The notes under the pieces are model-generated. The model did no database searches, was not told the DNA's origin, and was given only the letters and a program-made list of their open reading frames with translations. From Treponema sp. OMZ 838 (GTDB lineage Bacteria; Spirochaetota; Spirochaetia; Treponematales; Treponemataceae), in NCBI RefSeq assembly GCF_000775995.1, contig NZ_CP009227.1:1488001-1552000 (forward strand): a DNA stretch of 64,000 bases, written 5' to 3'. This document shows positions 33,648 to 41,985 of this stretch, piece after piece (the first letter of the stretch is position 1; each line of letters opens with the position of its first letter). The position numbers and the translations under genes were made by a program.

Positions 33648-35621
33648 ATGATACATTTTGAACAAATTCGGGAGCAGATGAAGGAACAGTACGAAAAGGA
33701 TTCCTCCCGTTTTTTTGTTGAAGTTACCGGGCAAACCCTCGAAGAAGCAATTGATAATGCGGCTGTCGAGCTCGGTTTACGCCGCTCTCTTATCGATTAT
33801 GAAATTTTACAAAAAGGGGCGTCGGGCTTTTTTGTCTTAAACCCTAAAGAATGGAAAATCCGCGCTTACGAAGCACATAGAATACATAAGTCTAATATTC
33901 ATGCAGAAGCCGCAGCGGGTCTCAGTGCGGAAGAAGTGCCGGAAGAAAATATGAATAGAGACGGAGCTGCGTATGTATTCTGTGCTCCCGACGGTGTATT
34001 CCTGAAAGTTACACCGCCCATCGGTAACGGCAGAAAAGTTGCACTTGCCGATGTCGTAGAACGAATACGCGATAGAAATGTGGCTGTTCCGCCGGATGAA
34101 GTTTTAAAACCGATTGTTAAAGCCTGTGCAGATGAATATGTCAGAATAGGACATTATGAATACCTACCCGGTAACGATGCGCTGATGTCTGTCGAAATCA
34201 GTGATGATGAGATGAGAGCATATCTTTTTGTGTCTCCCCCGATGCCCGGCGGCGCCGATGTGTCGGCAGATATGATTATCACCTTCTTATCAAATAATCG
34301 TGTTATTTCGGGTGTTAATGAAAAAAGAGTTAAACAATTCCAAGACAGCCCCGTATATCGCGAAAATTATCTGATTGCGGAAGGCACTCCGCCGCAAAAG
34401 GGTGCTGATGCTAAGATCCTTTTCAATTTTGAAACCGATAATTCACAGTTACGCCTCAAAGAAAACAAGAGCGGGCAGATTAACTTTAAAGAACTCAATC
34501 TTATTCAGAATGTCATTGAAGGGCAGCCCCTCGCGCAAAAGGTTCCCGCTGAGGAAGGAAAGAGCGGAAGAACCGTTACCGGAAAATACTTACCTGCTGC
34601 AGCCGGTAAGGATATCGCTATCCCATTGGGAAAAAATACCCGATTGGCCGAGGATAATCTGACCGTTGTTGCCGAAACGAAGGGACAAGTATTGCTGATA
34701 AAGAACAAGATCAATGTCGAACCGATTATGACAATCGAAGGCAATGTCTCGATTAAGACCGGTAATATCATGTTCCTCGGTACAGTGTATGTTAAGGGTA
34801 ATGTTGACGACGGATTCTCTATTAAGGCTGCGGGTAACATCGAAGTAAAAGGTACTGTCGGGAAGGCATCGTTGGATGCGGAAGGCGATATTGTCGTCAG
34901 TCAGGGTATCGCCGGAAAAGAAGGCGGACATATCCGTGCCGGTAAGTCAATATGGTCGAAATTCATCCAAAATATCGAATTGGTAGAAGCAGGCGACATG
35001 GTTATCGTATCAGACGGTATTTTAAATTCAAAAATTGTCGCTAACCATAAAGTTATTTGCCGCGGAAAACGTGCGGATATTATCGGCAGTCAAGTAATCG
35101 CATGCGAAGGAGTCTATGCCCGAAACCTCGGCAGTCCGGCAGGCGGTTCCGATACGGTTATCAGTGTCGGGTTTGATCCGCGCAGTAAAGAACGGTTGAT
35201 TATATTAGAGAAGAACTTACTTGCTTCCGAAAAAGCGCTTGCTGCGTTGAAGCTGGATTTAAAATCGCTTGAAGGCCAAAAAAAGATCCTCAAAGAGCTT
35301 TCCGAAGAAAAAGAAGCATTGCTTAAAAAGAAAAAAGAACTGCGCTATATTAACGAGACGGAAATTAAGGAGCTGCGGAACGAGATAGAACGGATACGGG
35401 ATTATCTTGCGGCGCTTAAAACTGAAGGACGTGTTTCCGTTTCCGGAAATATTTATACGGGTGTACGAATCGTTATTAAAGATATTATCGAAGATGTGCG
35501 GGTTGATTGCAAAGCAACAACATTCTTTTTGCAAAACGGTCTCGTGCGGTATGGCCCTTATGAAGACTATACCAATGATGACGACGTAAAGAGGACGCCC
35601 AGTGGGTATTCAACCGATTGA
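33648..35621 (+). CDS. FapA/DUF342 protein with N-terminal Jag-N domain
   Basis: A 657-residue protein. Residues ~20-75 match Jag-N (FFVEVTGQTLEEAIDNAA, QKGASGFFVLNPKEWKIRAY), a domain found in RNA-binding Jag/KhpB. Residues ~105-520 form the FapA (DUF342) beta-helix, with repeated G-N-V / G-N-I turns such as TIEGNVSIKTGNIMFLGTVY. A coiled coil (residues ~525-590) and a last beta turn follow. FapA proteins occur beside fliA and flagellar genes in many bacteria with a poorly defined, possibly polar or motility role. It is co-transcribed with fliA. Confidence 0.9.
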   Translation: MIHFEQIREQMKEQYEKDSSRFFVEVTGQTLEEAIDNAAVELGLRRSLIDYEILQKGASGFFVLNPKEWKIRAYEAHRIHKSNIHAEAAAGLSAEEVPEENMNRDGAAYVFCAPDGVFLKVTPPIGNGRKVALADVVERIRDRNVAVPPDEVLKPIVKACADEYVRIGHYEYLPGNDALMSVEISDDEMRAYLFVSPPMPGGADVSADMIITFLSNNRVISGVNEKRVKQFQDSPVYRENYLIAEGTPPQKGADAKILFNFETDNSQLRLKENKSGQINFKELNLIQNVIEGQPLAQKVPAEEGKSGRTVTGKYLPAAAGKDIAIPLGKNTRLAEDNLTVVAETKGQVLLIKNKINVEPIMTIEGNVSIKTGNIMFLGTVYVKGNVDDGFSIKAAGNIEVKGTVGKASLDAEGDIVVSQGIAGKEGGHIRAGKSIWSKFIQNIELVEAGDMVIVSDGILNSKIVANHKVICRGKRADIIGSQVIACEGVYARNLGSPAGGSDTVISVGFDPRSKERLIILEKNLLASEKALAALKLDLKSLEGQKKILKELSEEKEALLKKKKELRYINETEIKELRNEIERIRDYLAALKTEGRVSVSGNIYTGVRIVIKDIIEDVRVDCKATTFFLQNGLVRYGPYEDYTNDDDVKRTPSGYSTD

Positions 35622-35937
35622 TTTGCAGACACTTTATACTCAACTTGATAAGGTCGGAAAGCTCCAAGGAGACGCGCGGCAGACGTTTGCTGCAGAATTC
35701 GAAAACAGTCAGCAAGCCAATAAGGAAGATGCTGCGCGCCGCCAGCAAACGGTACAGAAGACCGAAGCCACAGGGGCTGAAAAAACGGCGATAAATAAAG
35801 ACGGTTCAAACGGTTCTTCAGGAGGAGCATTTAATAATACTCCTCAACAGCAAAAAAATGAAACACCCCTTACGGACGAAAAATCATATTATATTCAAGA
35901 TCCCTTGCTTGGAAAAAAAATCGATATTTCAGGATAA
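35602..35937 (+). CDS. Small Gln/Lys-rich hypothetical protein
   Basis: A 111-residue hydrophilic protein. GTG start at 35602, seven bases after GAGG, overlapping the end of the FapA gene by 20 bases. The first 30 residues are helical (IQPIDLQTLYTQLDKVGKLQ). The middle is low complexity (Gln, Asn, Thr, Gly). It ends DPLLGKKIDISG. No signal peptide. It could be a small partner of the FapA or FliA proteins. Family not recognised. Confidence 0.65.
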   Translation: MGIQPIDLQTLYTQLDKVGKLQGDARQTFAAEFENSQQANKEDAARRQQTVQKTEATGAEKTAINKDGSNGSSGGAFNNTPQQQKNETPLTDEKSYYIQDPLLGKKIDISG

Positions 35938-35942
35938 TTCCT

Positions 35943-36464
35943 ATGCTTATTGCTGCCCTTATACTGCTCTGTATTAATATTATTTTAATGATTGTTTTTT
36001 ATCGGAAGACATCGCATAACTTTTCGCAAAATGCATACCGCGACCGTATTCGGGAAGAAGTAAACCGGCTTATTATCGACATTGAACATGAATCGGATCA
36101 TGCGGTAACGGTACTTGAAAATAAGATTCAACAGATAGAAAAGCTGATTGCTGACACGGATAAACATATCGCGCTTGTTGAGCAGGAGCATGAAAAATGG
36201 CGAATGCAAAAAGAATTTCTCGGAGCCTACCGAACTTCACCGCAAGGAGATAGTGAACCGGCAGCCGATACTAAAAAAAATACCGTGATGATCTATAAAA
36301 AACCTATCGGCATCCCCGAAACTGCGGCAAAAGTCTCTCCTCTTTTGAATCCCCGGGAACAAGTTGTCGAACTGGCACGGCAAGGATTCTCGATCGACTT
36401 TATCGCCGAAAAAGTCGATCTCCCTCTTGGTGAGATTGCTCTTATCCTCTCCATCGGAGGGTAG
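35943..36464 (+). CDS. Membrane-anchored coiled-coil protein (DUF6115/DUF2802-like)
   Basis: A 173-residue protein. One N-terminal membrane segment (LIAALILLCINIILMIVFY), then a coiled coil (residues ~35-95), then a basic linker. A C-terminal helix-turn-helix-like segment, REQVVELARQGFSIDFIAEK, ends with LPLGEIALIL. This layout matches small proteins found in flagellar operons of other phyla, with an anchored coiled coil and a short HTH tail. Role unknown. It starts five bases after the previous gene, so it belongs to the fliA transcript. Confidence 0.75.
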   Translation: MLIAALILLCINIILMIVFYRKTSHNFSQNAYRDRIREEVNRLIIDIEHESDHAVTVLENKIQQIEKLIADTDKHIALVEQEHEKWRMQKEFLGAYRTSPQGDSEPAADTKKNTVMIYKKPIGIPETAAKVSPLLNPREQVVELARQGFSIDFIAEKVDLPLGEIALILSIGG

Positions 36465-36521
36465 TGAGGTATGGAAATAGATTTCAAAGCTATGGAGCAA
36501 AACAGTTAGAAAGGAGTAATG

Positions 36522-37949
36522 ATGATTACCAGTGCACTTTTTTCGGATCTTTATGAGCTGACAATGGCTCAAGGTTATTTTAAACGCCAAAACAATCGGC
36601 CGTGTGTCTTTGATATGTTTTTTAGGCGTAATCCGTTTAGAGGAGGGTACGCGGTTCTTGCAGGCCTTGAGCCGTTGCTCGAAGCGATTCAAGCCTTTCA
36701 TTTTGATGAATCCGATATCGCTTACCTTACGACCTTACACCTTTTTGACGATGACTTTCTCAGCTATCTCAAGGATTTCCGTTTTTCAGGTTCGGTATGG
36801 GCGATGGATGAAGGAAGCCTCATATTTCCCAGCGAGCCGATACTGCGCATTGAAGCGCCGATTATCGAAGCATTGCTTCTCGAAGGACTTATCCTTAACA
36901 CTATCAACTTTCAAAGTTTGATTGCAACAAAGACCGCCCGCATCTGGCTTGCGTCGGGGAAATCTTCCATTATGGAATTCGGCTTGCGACGTGCACAGGG
37001 GGCGGATGGCGCAATGAGCGCTACCCGTGCGGCTATTATCGGCGGAGCGGCCGGTACCAGCAATACACTCGGCGGAAAGCTTTACGGTGTGCCGGTGATG
37101 GGTACTATGGCTCACGCATGGGTGATGTCTTTCCCCAGCGAAGAAGAGGCGTTTGAACAATATGCCGCCATCTATCCCGATAAATCGGTATTCCTTATCG
37201 ACACCTACAATACGCTCGGTTCCGGTATCGAGGCGGCGATAAAAGTCGGAAAAAAACTGCAAGCGCAAGGGAAAAACTTCGGCGTCAGACTCGATTCGGG
37301 GGATATGCAGTATTTAAGTACCGAAGTACGGAAACGGCTCGACGCTGCCGGTTTACCCGAAGCAAAAATCTCCATTTCCAACGAACTAACCGAAGAAATT
37401 ATCGAATCGCTCATTTTGAACAAAGCGCCGATTGACTCGTGGGGCGTCGGCACTCACATGGTAACCGGCGGGCAAGAGTCTTCGTTTACCGGTGTATACA
37501 AACTTGCCGCGCGTCAATCCGATGACGGAACGTGGCTGCCGGTGATGAAGCTGTCGGATAATCCTGCAAAGATTACCAATCCGGGCATTAAACAAGTGTG
37601 GCGGCTCTACGACAGTGACGGATTTTTTAAGGCTGACATTATCGGTTTATATGATGAAACGCTCGACGCCGAAGCAATGAACACCTACTATCACCCGTTG
37701 AATGATTACCAAAGCTTTTCGTTTAAAGCGGCAAAGGCGGAGGAATTGCTCCACCTAAAAATTACCGATGGCGTATACACCGGCAAAAAGGAAACGCTCC
37801 AAGAGCTGCATCAGCGGGCAAGCCGGCAGCTGGAATGTTTACATCCGACTTCCCGCCGTCTGCTCAACCCGCACATCTACAAGGTGTCGCTTACAAAGAC
37901 GCTCTTTGCAATGAAGCAGAAACTGCTGCATTCCCTGCGCCGCGGATAA
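36522..37949 (+). CDS. pncB: Nicotinate phosphoribosyltransferase
   Basis: About 475 residues. It makes nicotinate mononucleotide from nicotinate and PRPP for NAD salvage. Family features: LFSDLYELTMAQGYF at the N-terminus, FFRRNPFRGGYAV, FGLRRAQGADGAMSATRAA, GTMAHAWVM with the catalytic His region, and FGVRLDSGDMQYLS. The ATG at 36522 is five bases from AAGGAG; the ATG at 36519 is too close to it. It lies 57 bases after the motility cluster and may be a separate transcript. Confidence 0.95.
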   Translation: MITSALFSDLYELTMAQGYFKRQNNRPCVFDMFFRRNPFRGGYAVLAGLEPLLEAIQAFHFDESDIAYLTTLHLFDDDFLSYLKDFRFSGSVWAMDEGSLIFPSEPILRIEAPIIEALLLEGLILNTINFQSLIATKTARIWLASGKSSIMEFGLRRAQGADGAMSATRAAIIGGAAGTSNTLGGKLYGVPVMGTMAHAWVMSFPSEEEAFEQYAAIYPDKSVFLIDTYNTLGSGIEAAIKVGKKLQAQGKNFGVRLDSGDMQYLSTEVRKRLDAAGLPEAKISISNELTEEIIESLILNKAPIDSWGVGTHMVTGGQESSFTGVYKLAARQSDDGTWLPVMKLSDNPAKITNPGIKQVWRLYDSDGFFKADIIGLYDETLDAEAMNTYYHPLNDYQSFSFKAAKAEELLHLKITDGVYTGKKETLQELHQRASRQLECLHPTSRRLLNPHIYKVSLTKTLFAMKQKLLHSLRRG

Positions 37950-38003
37950 AACCGTATCGTCCGCAGCAGCTGTATAATCCGGCTGCTGTCCGGGCGCATT
38001 CCA

Positions 38004-38183
38004 TCAATAATTGATACTCAACGCTAAGCCGAATTGGTTGGGGGCGATGATAGGCATCGCTTGCCGGTACAGAAAAATAGAGATTTCTTCATAAGTGCCG
38101 TCCTTATTAAAGACTATGGCAGTAGTAAAATCTGCCGTAGCCAGTCTTATACCCGCATAGAAGAAATACTTGCGTATTTGTCG
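38004..38183 (-). pseudogene. C-terminal remnant of an unrecognised gene
   Basis: An open minus-strand stretch of 59 codons with no start codon: residues KYFFYAGIRLATADF, then FNKDGTYEEISIFLY, ending APNQFGLALSINY. Amino-acid use looks like real coding sequence and it ends in an aromatic residue as many outer-membrane proteins do. It overlaps the 3' end of the beta-propeller lipoprotein gene in another frame. It may be left from a deletion or gene fusion. The remaining bases to pncB hold nothing else recognisable. Confidence 0.4.
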
Positions 38184-39463
38184 TTAAAGTTCCTATTAAA
38201 AAAGATATAGTGATTTTTATACAAGACGTTTATACCGTTAGACCAACCTGAAACCGTTTTATCGGCGCCGTGCAGTTTTCCCGTTTTTGCATCGAATACC
38301 AATAAGCCGTTCCCGTATGTTATTATGTATATTTTTCCGTTTGCCACAGTAAGCGGTGTGCTGTATGAAGCATTTTCTAACGGTACACTCCATAAACGTT
38401 GTAATGTTACGGCATCAATACATATCAACCAATAGTCGTCTTTCCGCCACTTATATGGCGGAAAATCCCGCACGGCGATGTAATACAGCCGCTCATTACT
38501 ACATCGAACGCGGCAGAGCGAAATGGTTGATTCGGCAACCGGATCTGTTGAAGGAGGCACTATTTCGCCGTCATACCGATTAAGTATTGAGCCGTCTCTT
38601 TTATCCATCCGTATAAAGGAATTGGTTAACACATATAATACATCGTCTTTGATGTATAATTCGTTATCGTAGTATCTGTTCATATTGATATTATCCAGCT
38701 GTCGTTGCCAGTTTACGGTTTTGGTTTGTAAATCGACAGCGACAACGATACCGGAACCGTTTGGACTATATGCCAGTAGATACAGTATACCTTCGATAAG
38801 TTGTTGATCTGCCAATCTATTTCCGTTCCAATGAGCATTAAGCTGCAGCGGAACTGGAGGACAAATTTGTATTACCCATTCTTTCGTACAGTCTATTGCT
38901 GTTGCATCAAGTTTTACAATGTCCCCTTTGTCCGCTGCCCAATAAAGTGCCGTACCATCTGTCATAATCGTATTGGATACACTACGGTTATGGACTATTT
39001 CTTCTTTTGTGGAGCCAATTTGTACCCGCGCCAACAATGCTCCATTCGTATCCGAGTAACAATATAGCAGTCCTCTTTCAAAACGCATAACGTAAAGGAC
39101 ATCTCCGATTTTTACGATGTTTGAAAGACGACCTTCATCGGCTTCATACATCCTATCTCCATACCATTGATAGGCGCCTGTTTCCATGTCGAGTTTTATG
39201 AGGCGGCTTCCTCCTCTCTTTTCATATTCAATAAGATACAGATATTTCCCTTCAGTGTATGGCCGACTTTCGTCCCATACATCTTCTAACAAGAGTTGAT
39301 ATGCATAACTAGGTGTGTAGCGAGGATATACAGGACGCGTGCCCCAGAATTGATCGGTAAACAATGCTTCACAAGAAGTGCATAACATAAAGAATGTTAT
39401 TGTTGCCAACAAAATACCTATTCCGATACTACCTTTAATCTCAACAGAAGCGTTTCGTTTCAC
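38147..39463 (-). CDS. PQQ-like beta-propeller lipoprotein
   Basis: About 438 residues. GTG start at 39463 after GAGGGG gives a signal peptide with a relaxed lipobox ending LCTSC, so the protein is probably lipidated and periplasmic or surface-exposed. The mature part has repeated blade motifs of the PQQ/BamB type (KYLYLIEYEKRGGSRLIKLD, TGAYQWYGDRMYE, DLQTKTVNWQRQLDN, VANGKIYIITYGNGLLVFDA). BamB-type propellers act as scaffolds, for example in outer-membrane assembly. No operon partner is evident. Confidence 0.82.
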   Translation of the reverse strand: MKRNASVEIKGSIGIGILLATITFFMLCTSCEALFTDQFWGTRPVYPRYTPSYAYQLLLEDVWDESRPYTEGKYLYLIEYEKRGGSRLIKLDMETGAYQWYGDRMYEADEGRLSNIVKIGDVLYVMRFERGLLYCYSDTNGALLARVQIGSTKEEIVHNRSVSNTIMTDGTALYWAADKGDIVKLDATAIDCTKEWVIQICPPVPLQLNAHWNGNRLADQQLIEGILYLLAYSPNGSGIVVAVDLQTKTVNWQRQLDNINMNRYYDNELYIKDDVLYVLTNSFIRMDKRDGSILNRYDGEIVPPSTDPVAESTISLCRVRCSNERLYYIAVRDFPPYKWRKDDYWLICIDAVTLQRLWSVPLENASYSTPLTVANGKIYIITYGNGLLVFDAKTGKLHGADKTVSGWSNGINVLYKNHYIFFNRNFNDKYASISSMRV

Positions 39464-39811
39464 GTTAACCCCTCTTTCATTTACAGCGTTCTTTCTGTAA
39501 AAACTGTAGCAGCAAAAGCTGCTACAATTCCCCCTATACCCGTGAGAGAGATACTTACTCAGCATAGAACACGCTGCAATATCATGCAGTTTATCCGCCG
39601 AAAAGTCGAGCCGTATAAATGTCCACGATACCTGCCGTTCAAAAGATATGTTGACCGGCCTTTCCGTTACTTTACACCTTAAGCGTAATGGAGTCTGTTT
39701 TTGCCGTCAAGCGAAAATTCTGCAAAGAACCGGAGTTCTAAAAAAAGAACTTTCGGTTCTCTTTTTTCGGGGTTGTTTAAAAAACAGTCTGACCTGTTTG
39801 TCTTGACGACC
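39464..39811. other. Intergenic region with a strong hairpin
   Basis: 348 bases without a gene. At 39726-39760 AGAACCG-g-AGTTCT pairs with AGAACT-tt-CGGTTCT, followed on the plus strand by CTTTTTT. It is terminator-like for plus-strand transcription, although both flanking genes are on the minus strand. On the minus strand the T-run after it is weak. I see no clear promoter for the lipoprotein gene. Confidence 0.5.
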
Positions 39812-40555
39812 TTATTGAATTAATTCATGCTGCTGTATAAAAATGAGAAAGGCATGATAATTTGCAACGTTCAGCGTTTTGTAAATTTCGGTCATTTCTT
39901 TTTTTATTACCGATTCCGAAATACAAAGTTTGTCGCCGATTTGTCTGAATGTCAAACCTTCCGCCGCTAAACAGAGGCATTGGTGCTGCCGATCGGTTAA
40001 CCGGAGCGAAGACACGTGGATGGGAGTTTTTCGTGTATAATAGTGTTTTAAATCATCTGCAAACAGGACAAACAGAGCAGCTGCCATAAAAAAGCCAAGC
40101 CCAATATGCAGCAACGAAAGCATAAAAGCGGTGTTGCCATACCGAAACCACTGGGCAATTAAAACGGCTGCAAAGCTGCCGCTTAACACACTAACTTTAT
40201 ACCGAATATATGTTTTAAAGAAATTCGTTTTTAATAGAATCAGTAATCCCGCCAGATATAAAGAAAGTCCGAGCAAATTGCCGCCATGATAAATATTGAC
40301 CAACCCTGCAATCAAACACGGAAACGTATACAGGATGATGAAGCGGGGTTTTATTACGATATAACCGAGAATTACCGCACATAAAACATTGGATAATCTG
40401 ATCAGCCTATCTGACGGAAGAACGGAAAGATACTGTAATACAGTGATGGCGGTTGTAACAATGAACATGATAATAGCTACAAGCCGGGACTTTTTTATGA
40501 GATTTCCGGTATAAACAAAATGACGTATTTCTTCTATAGGTTGTTTGGTGCGCAT
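39812..40555 (-). CDS. Membrane-bound LuxR-type regulator
   Basis: About 248 residues. Six to seven membrane segments occupy residues ~20-175. The C-terminal ~65 residues are a LuxR/GerE helix-turn-helix (LRLTDRQHQCLCLAAEGLTF, IGDKLCISESVIKKEM). This arrangement, a membrane sensor with a cytoplasmic LuxR domain and no receiver, suggests it senses a membrane or envelope signal and binds DNA directly. Start chosen at ATG 40555 with AAGAGG upstream. Longer versions are possible. Target genes unknown; the adjacent secreted nuclease-like gene is a candidate. Confidence 0.8.
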   Translation of the reverse strand: MRTKQPIEEIRHFVYTGNLIKKSRLVAIIMFIVTTAITVLQYLSVLPSDRLIRLSNVLCAVILGYIVIKPRFIILYTFPCLIAGLVNIYHGGNLLGLSLYLAGLLILLKTNFFKTYIRYKVSVLSGSFAAVLIAQWFRYGNTAFMLSLLHIGLGFFMAAALFVLFADDLKHYYTRKTPIHVSSLRLTDRQHQCLCLAAEGLTFRQIGDKLCISESVIKKEMTEIYKTLNVANYHAFLIFIQQHELIQ

Positions 40556-40724
40556 AGAAGCATTCCTCTTGCCGATCGGTATTTCATATAGCATACCGGT
40601 TACAACCGGAACCGTAAAGCCCTTACCGATGGCTTTTATCAATACCAATATCGCGGGATGAATTGCTTGCGGACAACCCGGAAATAACCGGTACCCGGAC
40701 AATCCGCAAGCTTATTTCTCTTTT

Positions 40725-41774
40725 CTAATCGTGTATTTCAAAACGGAAGCCGAGCGGTAAATGGTCGGAATATCCTTCTCCGGTCAGTACATTGTACCTG
40801 ACCGGCTTACCGTCCGCAACGATCGGCGGTTCATACAGCACAAAAAACAACAGCGGTTTGATAGAAGCCGCTCCGGCATCCGGGGCTGCCTCTAAATCCT
40901 CATAACCGTCCGCGCCGCTCTCGTAGAAAATATGGTCGATTTTCTCCCACGAATTCTTAAAATAATAGCTGCCGTCCGGTTGTGTACCTTCTTCGCACTC
41001 GGCTCTATAACCCTCTATATCCCAACACACGGGAAAATCATTCAGCTGATTAAATTCTTCAAGGGTCTGATTAAAATCTCCGCATACAATAAATGGAATG
41101 TGCGGATTCTTTTCTCTATGTTCTTGAATTTTCTTTATCAACTGAGCTTCTTGCTGAGCGCGGACTGCCGCACTGTCAGAACTGCCAGTTTTTGACTTCC
41201 AATGTGCTGCAAAGACGGTTAATAACTGCGGCTTATCTTTGCTTCCCGTATTTAATACCGCTTCCGTCAGAGGGCGCAGTGATCCCTTTTGCTCGGTATA
41301 AAGCCGGTGTACAAAATAGCGCTCAACGGGATACTTACTCAAGATTACGGTAGTAAAGGCGCCTTTCTCCGAACGCGGCGGACACACCGCATAAGGATAA
41401 TTTTCCCCGCTCGGCAGTTGTTTACAGAAGTCTTCAATTACGCGATCATTTTCAACCTCTTGCAAAACCGCAATATCGGGCAGCCGGTCTTTTTTTCCGG
41501 TCAGCTTTTCTCCTGCCGCAAACATGGTGCCTTTAAGCCGTTCGAGACGCGCCCGATATTTTTGATCGGTCCATCGGGATTTGCTCCCCTTGTATTCTTT
41601 AAACTCGGTACCGTCCTCTACGGCGTCAAAGAATGTCTGCGTGTTATACGTAACAAGCGTAATAGGCTCCTTAAACTGCGTATCCGTAAGCGGGGTACAC
41701 CGCGTACATTGCAGAAAGATAACACCTGCAGCAAGGCAGGCAAAGAATGGAAATAACAATCGTTTGAGTTTCAT
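40725..41774 (-). CDS. Exported endonuclease/exonuclease/phosphatase-family protein
   Basis: A 349-residue protein. The signal peptide has a possible lipobox (FLQC or TRC), so it may be a lipoprotein. Catalytic motifs of the DNase I-like fold are visible: TYNTQTFFD, AVLQEVEN with the metal-binding Glu, CGDFNQ with Asp and Asn, and YSDHLPLG with the general-base His. Family members cleave DNA, phospholipids or phosphoinositides. A secreted nuclease or sphingomyelinase-like function is possible but not resolvable here. Confidence 0.86.
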   Translation of the reverse strand: MKLKRLLFPFFACLAAGVIFLQCTRCTPLTDTQFKEPITLVTYNTQTFFDAVEDGTEFKEYKGSKSRWTDQKYRARLERLKGTMFAAGEKLTGKKDRLPDIAVLQEVENDRVIEDFCKQLPSGENYPYAVCPPRSEKGAFTTVILSKYPVERYFVHRLYTEQKGSLRPLTEAVLNTGSKDKPQLLTVFAAHWKSKTGSSDSAAVRAQQEAQLIKKIQEHREKNPHIPFIVCGDFNQTLEEFNQLNDFPVCWDIEGYRAECEEGTQPDGSYYFKNSWEKIDHIFYESGADGYEDLEAAPDAGAASIKPLLFFVLYEPPIVADGKPVRYNVLTGEGYSDHLPLGFRFEIHD

Positions 41775-41985
41775 GGTTTAACCTCCGGTTCTTATATAGC
41801 GCACGAGATGCAAAATGGCTATAAAATTAGGCTTGAAAAAACATATTTCATGTATTAAAATACAAAAATCAGTTCCAATAAAAAGTACTTTGGACATATC
41901 ACAGAAGCAATGGTTATGAATTGCAATAGAATCTTCTATAAAAAAATTTTATAAAAGAGGGAAAAGGATTGAGAGGAGTAATAGT

